Positions 41,450-47,603 of a DNA stretch of 47,603 bases are shown in pieces (position 1 is the first letter of the stretch; each line of letters begins with the position of its first letter). Source of the stretch: Robiginitalea sp. (lineage in GTDB: Bacteria; Bacteroidota; Bacteroidia; Flavobacteriales; Flavobacteriaceae); NCBI GenBank assembly GCA_024638915.1, contig JAHEJJ010000015.1, positions 1 through 47,603 of the forward strand, read 5' to 3'. The notes beneath the pieces are model-generated. The model was not told the DNA's origin. It worked only from the letters and a program-made list of their open reading frames with translations, and ran no database searches. The translations under genes were made by a program, and so were the position numbers.

Positions 41450-42440
41450 AAATTTCCAATGCGATTAATAAGGCGATCCCCAGTAGGATAAATAGGACAG
41501 ACCACCAGGTTTCCGGATCACTGATCTCAGGCAGGTAGCGTTGATAATTCTTGACGATACCGGCACCATTGGAATCCAGCAATGTAAGGCCCTGGTCATC
41601 GGTCATAAAGATGGTCCGTTTCCACGGCCATACAACACCCAGCGAGCCCGTGATAAATCCTATGATCATGGCCGTAGTAATATACCGGTAGTGTTTTAGA
41701 ACATAGCCCAGGATATGGGATAGTGTTACGAGACCGGTTGCCGATCCTGCCGTAAACATAGCCAGAATAAGCAGGGTATTCAATCGTTCTTCGTTTCGAA
41801 CAAAACCAAAGTCTCCTTTGATGATCTCGGCTATGGTGTCGTAGAGGGAATTGACCGAATCTACAAGCAGCAGAACGTAGTTGCCCAAAAGGATAAGAAT
41901 AAAGGAACCCGACAGGCCAGGCAAGGTCATTCCAGACACGCTGATGATACCACAGAAAAATATAAACAACAGGTTGTCATTCTCTCTTGCCGGGCTCAAA
42001 AAGCTTATAGATACGCCGATGATTAGGCCTAAAGCCCCTATAGGGATCGTTTTTTTGCTCCAGTGCTGGTAGTCTTTTGAAATATAATAGATCGAACCTA
42101 TGATCATTCCAAAAAAAGTAGCCCATACATAAAGCTCTTTTTGTTCCAGGAAGTAATCCAATAACTTGGAAACGCTAAAATAGCTGACGAGCATTCCAAA
42201 GATGAGAAGTGACAGAAATTGCCCGTTTATATATTGGTAAAAACTTTTGAAGCGTCCGTTAAAAAGTAGTTTAAAGGCTTTCGAATTGATCCTTTGAAGC
42301 GAGTAGATAAACTCTTCATAAAACCCGGCTACGAAGGCCACAATTCCCCCGGAGACTCCAGGTACTTTATTGGCTGCACCCATGCCCAATCCTTTAATGA
42401 CCAAGAAAACTTTGTCTAAGAACGACCTGGGTTCATACAT
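41421..42440 (-). CDS. DUF368 membrane protein, paralogue 2 (PopT family)
   Basis: The 339-aa product has about eight to ten helices with two related signatures, KVPGVSGGIVAFVAGFYEEF near the start and LPGLSGSFILILLGNYV in the middle, suggesting an internal repeat. DUF368 proteins (PopT) have been reported as translocases for undecaprenyl phosphate, the lipid carrier for wall and polysaccharide synthesis; that applies here by family only. It lies 12 bases after a second DUF368 gene, and aroE overlaps its end. Confidence 0.88.
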   Translation of the reverse strand: MYEPRSFLDKVFLVIKGLGMGAANKVPGVSGGIVAFVAGFYEEFIYSLQRINSKAFKLLFNGRFKSFYQYINGQFLSLLIFGMLVSYFSVSKLLDYFLEQKELYVWATFFGMIIGSIYYISKDYQHWSKKTIPIGALGLIIGVSISFLSPARENDNLLFIFFCGIISVSGMTLPGLSGSFILILLGNYVLLLVDSVNSLYDTIAEIIKGDFGFVRNEERLNTLLILAMFTAGSATGLVTLSHILGYVLKHYRYITTAMIIGFITGSLGVVWPWKRTIFMTDDQGLTLLDSNGAGIVKNYQRYLPEISDPETWWSVLFILLGIALLIALEIYGKSRQQKE

Positions 42441-42452
42441 GGATAGATGTGC

Positions 42453-43370
42453 TTACTTTTTTGAAGCGATTTTTTCGAGTATAAAAATAAGGGAAAATCC
42501 AAGTATTGCCAGCGGAATAGCATATTCGAGCTGATTATGTCCTGGAAAATTCATAGGTAACACATTTATTTCTTTAATCGCGACGGTTTTATCTCCAAAG
42601 ATCCTGGATTCAAGCACTTCTTTCCAGGGCCATATCTTGTTGAGGGATCCCAGTATAAAACCGGTCAGTAAAGCAAGAGTGATATTTTGATAGTGGTGAA
42701 ACATCCATTTCAACAGCCTGGCGAAGCTCAATAATCCAAAAACAGCTCCAAGGGCCATTACACCAAGGATAAGAAAATCCCTTTCATGTACGGCATCCAA
42801 TACCGTCTTATAGGAACCTAGCAATACAAGGATAAATGCACCTGAGATTCCAGGCAGGATCATTGCACAAACGGCCAGGGCACCAGACAGAAAGAAAAAA
42901 GGAAGGCTATCGCTATTGTCGGCAGGGGGGAGCGATGTTATAAAATAGGCCGACAGCGCCCCCAGTATAAATACAAGGATCACCGCAACGTTCCACCGTT
43001 TGATATCGCGTGCTACAAAAAATACGCTGGCCAGGACCAAACCGAAAAAAAAGGACCATACCAATATCGGATGATTCTCTAGCAACCAGCTGATAAGCTT
43101 TGCGAGCGAGACTACACTGATAGCTATACCGCTAAACAGTGCGAGGAGGAAGTTTCCGTTTAATTTATGCCAGGCTGCTTTTATCCCTTTATCTTTCCAG
43201 GTTTTGAAGGTGGAAAGATTGAAATTGTTCAGTGATGTGATCAATTCCTCATATATACCCGAAATAAAGGCAATGGTCCCGCCAGATACCCCGGGAACCA
43301 CATCTGCGGCACCCATGGCTATCCCCTTTAAAGTAACGATGATATATTGTAAGAGATTGCGGTCTCCCAT
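42453..43370 (-). CDS. DUF368 membrane protein, paralogue 1 (PopT family)
   Basis: The 305-aa product has DVVPGVSGGTIAFISGIYEEL and LPGISGAFILVLLGSYK, the same signatures as its neighbour, but the two are clearly diverged. The open frame starts at 43472 inside the TPR gene; ATG 43370 begins MGDRNLLQYIIVTLKGIAM, matches the paralogue and is preferred. Two tandem members may form a heteromer, or act on different lipids or in different directions; this is inference. Confidence 0.88.
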   Translation of the reverse strand: MGDRNLLQYIIVTLKGIAMGAADVVPGVSGGTIAFISGIYEELITSLNNFNLSTFKTWKDKGIKAAWHKLNGNFLLALFSGIAISVVSLAKLISWLLENHPILVWSFFFGLVLASVFFVARDIKRWNVAVILVFILGALSAYFITSLPPADNSDSLPFFFLSGALAVCAMILPGISGAFILVLLGSYKTVLDAVHERDFLILGVMALGAVFGLLSFARLLKWMFHHYQNITLALLTGFILGSLNKIWPWKEVLESRIFGDKTVAIKEINVLPMNFPGHNQLEYAIPLAILGFSLIFILEKIASKK

Positions 43371-43398
43371 AGCAAAATAAAGGACAAAAGTAAAACTT

Positions 43399-44799
43399 TT
43401 ATTCAGAAGTGTTCCGATGGCCCGAGATAATACTCTGGGTCCGGTATGAGCGATAAAATTTCGGGAATTCACGCTCGAGTAAAGTCATTTTAGTCCTGTC
43501 GAGGCTGAGGGCGATAACCAGGTATTTTTCTGCATTGACGTGGTCCCCCAGCAGATTATACAAGCCAGATATCCTGTAGGGAATAAATGCTTCATCGGGA
43601 TAGAATTCAAATCCCTGGACCAGGATCTGGACAGCCGAGGCCAAATCGCTTGTGGCTTTCACTACCGATGCCCAATTTAGCCAGGTATCTACCTCGTAAT
43701 TACCCAATTCTACCGTTTGCTTATAGGCGAAGTCTGCCTCATCAAGATTTTTCAATATCTTATGAATGCCGGCACATTTCTTCCAGTAAAGCGGATTTTC
43801 CCCATCGATATTGATCGCCTTATTGATATAATAGAGTGCTTTTTCATGATTTTTCTTTCGGCAATAGAACTCCGTAATGGCGATCCAACCCTTATCCAAA
43901 AGAGGATCTTCATGGACGGTCTGATAGTAATAATATTTGGCCAGATCATCATTGTCTAGCTTCTCGTGGCATTTACCCATACGCAAATAGGCGTGCGATG
44001 TAGGATCTTCTATATTGATTGTGGTTTCGTAATTGGTAATGGCCTCGTTATACTTACCCATTTTTTCGAGCACCCTGCCTTTTTCAAAATAAGCACCGAT
44101 AAACTCATCATCCGAAATAATGGCAAAATCAAAGGCGGCAAGAGCTTCCTCCAGCAAGTCCTTGATCATATACTGTTTTCCCAGCTGGTGCCAAGCGACC
44201 TGTGAATAAGGATTTTGTTCGAGGTAGTCGTTTAGAAAGTGGATCGCTCCATCATAGTCTTCCAGGAATTCAAAACAATAGACAACATTGTACAGCGAAG
44301 AATAATCGTGTGGGTCTAAACAGACACACTGCATGAAATTCTTTTTAGCCAGTTCAAAATCGTCCATAAAAAGATACTCCATGCCTAGCAGTGAATAAAT
44401 ATCCAAGCTATTGCTGGAAAGCTCCAGTGCCTTTTCCAACAGAGCGACAGCTGCTTCATGATTGTCTTTTTTGGAGTATATGTTCGCGCGCTGAATATAG
44501 ATTTCCTCGTTTGAGGAGTCCAGGAGCTGTAACCGATCGAGCATCTTTTCGGCCAGGTCGAGATTATTCTCAAATACCAATACTTCGATATTTAATAATT
44601 TCAATTCGATGGAATCAGGATGTTGACGCAATCCGATCTTGATCGCTTTTTTTGCAAGGGAGATCTTTCCGTTATTGAGGTAGTGATGAATAATGTCTTC
44701 GAAATCCTCAGAGTCAAAAAAATAGACATCATCTGTCTTCAGCATGGACTCAAACTTCGCAATGGGTTGGTTTGGCCTTTCGTCAGGGTCTAACGCCAT
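43399..44799 (-). CDS. TPR-repeat protein
   Basis: The 466-aa product consists of about eleven tetratricopeptide repeats (for example AAVALLEKALELSSNSLDIY and AITNYETTINIEDPTSHAYL) after a short acidic N-terminus (LKTDDVYFFDSEDFEDIIHH). There is no signal peptide, so it is cytoplasmic and probably a scaffold. It is between the aminotransferase and the DUF368 pair on the same strand, separated by 99 and 28 bases. Partner unknown. Confidence 0.88.
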   Translation of the reverse strand: MALDPDERPNQPIAKFESMLKTDDVYFFDSEDFEDIIHHYLNNGKISLAKKAIKIGLRQHPDSIELKLLNIEVLVFENNLDLAEKMLDRLQLLDSSNEEIYIQRANIYSKKDNHEAAVALLEKALELSSNSLDIYSLLGMEYLFMDDFELAKKNFMQCVCLDPHDYSSLYNVVYCFEFLEDYDGAIHFLNDYLEQNPYSQVAWHQLGKQYMIKDLLEEALAAFDFAIISDDEFIGAYFEKGRVLEKMGKYNEAITNYETTINIEDPTSHAYLRMGKCHEKLDNDDLAKYYYYQTVHEDPLLDKGWIAITEFYCRKKNHEKALYYINKAINIDGENPLYWKKCAGIHKILKNLDEADFAYKQTVELGNYEVDTWLNWASVVKATSDLASAVQILVQGFEFYPDEAFIPYRISGLYNLLGDHVNAEKYLVIALSLDRTKMTLLEREFPKFYRSYRTQSIISGHRNTSE

Positions 44800-44898
44800 A
44801 GAAACGTTGTTGGTTACACTATGGATTTAAATTTAGTCTTTTAAAATCTACGCGTCTGGTAAGATTCAAGCTATATTATTAACAATTTAGTTAACAAA

Positions 44899-46080
44899 TT
44901 ATTGTTGTAATTCTGCTAGAACTTCAAGAATTATATCGCACCCTTTATCGATCTCCTCGCTCGATATCGTCAATGGTGGAGATATCCGAACAGCGCGTTG
45001 TTCGAAAAGCAGCCAAAACAGTACAAGCCCTTTAGATGCGCATGCTGTCACAAGGCGATTAGCGGTTTCGGCGTCCCTCATTATCATCGCTAGCATTAGC
45101 CCTTTTCCTCTGATTTCATCGATCAGAGGATGGTGTAACCTCTGTCTAAACTGTTCTTCCTTTTCCAGGGTCGAGGCGATCAAATCACTTTCCTGAAGGA
45201 CTTCAAGGGTGGCAAGTGCGGCCGCTGCGATCAGTGCATTACCGCCAAAAGTGGTGATATGCCCGAGGATAGGATTCTGGCTTAAACTCAACATGATGTC
45301 CCTGGATGCCGTAAACGCCCCCACAGGGAGTCCGGAGGCCATCGACTTACCCATCACGAGAATATCGGGTACTATATTGTAGTGCTCAAAGGCGAAGAGT
45401 TTTCCTGTACGGCCGAAACCAGGTTGAATCTCATCCAATATTAGGAGCGTTCCCATTTCCTGACATTTCCTTTGAACCTCTAACAGATAATTATTTTCCG
45501 GAAGTATAAACCCGGCCCCGCCTTGAATAGTTTCTAATACTACTGCTGCGGTTCTCTTACTGATCTTATCCAGGTCTTCAACCACATTGAAGTCGATAAA
45601 ACTCACGTCGGGTAGTAATGGCCTGAAAGGGGCTTTTCGCTCCTCAAAGCTCATCAGGCTAAGACTACCCATTGTATTGCCATGATAAGCATTCCTGGCA
45701 GCGATAATTTCTGATCTTCCCGTAAAACGCCTGGCCAGTTTTATCGCTCCTTCCATCGCCTCGGTCCCGGAATTAACCAGATAAGTCATCTCAAGTGGAT
45801 CGGGCAGGGAGGCGGCTAACTTTTTGGTGAGCCCGATCCCAGGCTCCTGGGCATATTCGCCATAAACCATTACATGGAGGTATCTTTCGCTTTGCTCTTT
45901 AATGGCCTTAACCACCCTGGGATGGCAATGACCGAGTCCGCATGCAGATACACCGGCAACAAAATCCAAATGCGCCTTTCCCTTGCTGTCGTAGATATAC
46001 GATCCTTTTGCATGAGAAACCTCAAGACCCAGTGGAGTGGAGGTGGTTTGGGCCTGGTATTTTAAAAAGTCCTTATCCAT
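44899..46080 (-). CDS. Class III PLP aminotransferase (ornithine/acetylornithine type)
   Basis: The 393-aa product has NSGTEAMEGAIKLAR for phosphate binding, DEIQPGFGRTGK with Asp216, and PLP lysine Lys245 in LVMGKSMASGLPVGAF. It is related to acetylornithine and 4-aminobutyrate aminotransferases, but no arginine biosynthesis genes are adjacent, so the substrate is open. The start overlaps the end of the OstA-like gene by eight bases, so it is translationally coupled to an envelope gene. Confidence 0.88.
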   Translation of the reverse strand: MDKDFLKYQAQTTSTPLGLEVSHAKGSYIYDSKGKAHLDFVAGVSACGLGHCHPRVVKAIKEQSERYLHVMVYGEYAQEPGIGLTKKLAASLPDPLEMTYLVNSGTEAMEGAIKLARRFTGRSEIIAARNAYHGNTMGSLSLMSFEERKAPFRPLLPDVSFIDFNVVEDLDKISKRTAAVVLETIQGGAGFILPENNYLLEVQRKCQEMGTLLILDEIQPGFGRTGKLFAFEHYNIVPDILVMGKSMASGLPVGAFTASRDIMLSLSQNPILGHITTFGGNALIAAAALATLEVLQESDLIASTLEKEEQFRQRLHHPLIDEIRGKGLMLAMIMRDAETANRLVTACASKGLVLFWLLFEQRAVRISPPLTISSEEIDKGCDIILEVLAELQQ

Positions 46081-47603
46081 CAGGGTCTGCCCGTTTTAGA
46101 GGGCGCAGTATTTTTTTATCCTCGATTGCCTTGCCATTGGGCTCGAGCAAGTTCTGTTCTTCTTCCGGCAGATTCTCTTCTTCCTGCGCATCAAGGGGAT
46201 GGTCAACACCCTGGATCCTGACCAATTCAATGTTATTGTCATCCTCGTCGAAGATATCGTCTTTGGAATGTATCCTTTCATCGCCTCGCCAAACAAAGCC
46301 TTTTAGTTTTCTACTGTTTATGGGTAATTCCTTTTCCGGGAAAATATCCCCGTCCGGATCTGTAAAAAATGTGATTTCCTCGATATCGCTGCTGTCTAAC
46401 TTCATCTGAATGGCACTACAAATGGTCTTGTTGATGCCGATGAGTTCATTGTCGTCGTTGTACATATAGTAGATCACCTCTGTGTTCTTAACCAGATCCA
46501 CGATCCTCAGTTCATTTTCGATGAATCGGCCGAAGAGATCTTTGCCTTTAGCTTGATTATATCCCGTTTTGCTCACGCTATCGAGGGAAATAATAAATGC
46601 GTTGTTGAGCACTTTTAGCGAGTCTAGTTTTTCGGTTTCGCTGTCGCTGATTAAATGGATACTATCGCCAGTCATTTGGTTCTCTAGATTCCAAAGCACC
46701 GGATTGGTAACCATCTGAGTAATCCCGGTACGTTGTTCATAATGTATGGAATCGCATTTGCCACTGAGATCTGTTTTATAGAATTTGGCATTTCTAAAAG
46801 CCCTGAGGATCCTTTCATCAGGTTTACCGGTTACCATCAGGGTATCACCGTGCATATATAGCGAGTCTTGTTCCACCAGGCTCACCGAAACCGCCCTTTT
46901 AGTGGCAAATAATGAATCTTTTGCCTTAAAAACTTCAGCATAATGGGCCCTGATAACCCCCTGGTTTATCGTATCGGTTACCTTGATATTATTGGTGGCC
47001 GAGGCAAATTCAGTCGCTTTGTCAAAATAGACGCTGTCTCCTTCAATAATTCGGTTATTGTAATCGATCCTGGTATTTTTTATGCCGTATCCACTTTCGA
47101 TTTTGGTATCGTAGAACCCCCTTTCACAATAGATCTTATAGGTATCTCCGGTGATCGTTGAAGGACCATACATATAGGCATTTCTTGAAGTGGTGTAATA
47201 ATCGAGTTGTTTCGATTCAAGAGTGTACTCCGGATTCCTGATCCTAACGCTATCGAGAAATCGGTACTTTTTAGGGATCATGAAATACCGGCCTTTCTTA
47301 CTGGTTAGGGTATTGGCCGAATCTACAATAGTTCCCCCGCTATTGTAATAGGATTCCTGAAGAGCACGGTCCCAGTAAAGCGTATCGGTACGAAGTGTCA
47401 TTTCCGGATTTCTTAAGATTACCCGCTCCCAGGCCTTGGCCAGGCTTTTATTGCCGTCGAAATTGATCCGTCCACTGGTCAATTGAATGCTATCGCCCTG
47501 TTGTAAACGAATATTCCCAATCGCCTTTAAGCGATTCTCCTTTTGATAAAAAATGGCGATATCACACCAGAGATTTGCCCCCTCATGTTCAAACTGAACC
47601 TGT
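46073..47603 (-). CDS. OstA/LptA-like protein, 5' end outside the window
   Basis: The minus-strand frame is open from the stop at 46073 to the right edge, giving about 510 residues without the start. It is rich in repeated beta-strand units such as LRTDTLYWDRAL, LESKQLDYYTTS, IEGDSVYFDKATEF and MTGDSIHLISDSETEKLDS, typical of OstA/LptA and LptD N-terminal periplasmic domains that carry LPS between membranes. The long acidic C-terminus has no barrel. The apparent start at 47482 is an internal TTG and upstream codons clearly continue the domain. Probably works with LptB. Confidence 0.85.
   Translation of the reverse strand, partial: QVQFEHEGANLWCDIAIFYQKENRLKAIGNIRLQQGDSIQLTSGRINFDGNKSLAKAWERVILRNPEMTLRTDTLYWDRALQESYYNSGGTIVDSANTLTSKKGRYFMIPKKYRFLDSVRIRNPEYTLESKQLDYYTTSRNAYMYGPSTITGDTYKIYCERGFYDTKIESGYGIKNTRIDYNNRIIEGDSVYFDKATEFASATNNIKVTDTINQGVIRAHYAEVFKAKDSLFATKRAVSVSLVEQDSLYMHGDTLMVTGKPDERILRAFRNAKFYKTDLSGKCDSIHYEQRTGITQMVTNPVLWNLENQMTGDSIHLISDSETEKLDSLKVLNNAFIISLDSVSKTGYNQAKGKDLFGRFIENELRIVDLVKNTEVIYYMYNDDNELIGINKTICSAIQMKLDSSDIEEITFFTDPDGDIFPEKELPINSRKLKGFVWRGDERIHSKDDIFDEDDNNIELVRIQGVDHPLDAQEEENLPEEEQNLLEPNGKAIEDKKILRPLKRADPDG

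Noticed and set aside
1-47603. CRISPR array, tRNA or rRNA genes, prophage, toxin-antitoxin or restriction genes
   Set aside because: Looked for on both strands; no spaced repeats, cloverleaf sequences or recognisable proteins of these classes were seen.

Overview
The window looks like chromosomal DNA of a marine Flavobacteriaceae bacterium (phylum Bacteroidota). The evidence is a set of families and layouts typical of that group: a long SecA without a C-terminal zinc motif, a zapA / 6S RNA / rny block, tandem DUF368 proteins beside a Bacteroidota-type AroE, a DUF349 repeat protein, CCC-motif membrane proteins with DUF2752, a TonB-dependent receptor with an N-terminal carboxypeptidase-like domain, few Shine-Dalgarno sequences, and promoters resembling TTG-N18-20-TAnnTTTG. 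The genus cannot be fixed from the sequence alone. No rRNA, tRNA, insertion sequence, prophage or CRISPR array was found; this is mostly ordinary housekeeping DNA.

Layout. 1-4 kb: the start of a lipoprotein gene at the left edge, a lipoprotein MsrA, a cytoplasmic-looking M23 protein, and a perfect 401-bp direct repeat (1683-2083 and 3223-3623). Each repeat copy carries a complete 75-aa exported-protein gene and its leader, and the two copies flank a YedK/HMCES-type SRAP gene. 3.6-8 kb: a TspO-like protein and a TesA-like esterase, divergent from an ABC ATPase/permease pair; this is the tesA/ybbA/ybbP arrangement also known in E. coli. 8-14.6 kb: a DinB-fold protein, a third and diverged member of the small exported family followed by a 37-aa membrane microprotein, then an exported amidohydrolase and M14 carboxypeptidase pair, and an orphan HisKA_2 kinase. 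14.7-20.8 kb: secA, DUF2795, a PduO-type adenosyltransferase, a 53-aa membrane microprotein and a DUF4105 membrane protein. 20.9-27.2 kb: pssA; the lptB / AhpD-like / tatC / kdsD cluster; divergent recQ. 27.2-31.4 kb: two CCC-motif proteins with DUF2752, a Smr protein, a lipoprotein, a cysteine desulfurase and a secreted protein. 31.4-35.6 kb: a TonB-dependent receptor and an M23 peptidase. 35.6-38.4 kb: coiled-coil protein, zapA, 6S RNA, rny. 38.5-47.6 kb: a minus-strand series OstA-like / class III aminotransferase / TPR / DUF368 / DUF368 / aroE, followed after a gap by DUF349.

How the genes work together. Much of the window concerns the envelope: LPS export and Kdo precursor supply (lptB, kdsD, OstA-like), protein export (secA, tatC), phospholipid synthesis (pssA), peptidoglycan or lipid-carrier handling (M23, DUF368) and outer-membrane uptake (TonB receptor). 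Division and RNA control sit together in the zapA / 6S / rny block.

The least explained material is the family of small, basic exported proteins: three copies, a shared C-terminal signature, an unusual palindromic leader and a recent exact duplication. Next come the cysteine-rich CCC/DUF2752 membrane trio and several single-span microproteins. Start codons were corrected where the longest open frame began at TTG or GTG and a better ATG lay downstream; kdsD and the TonB receptor appear to lack an ATG start altogether.
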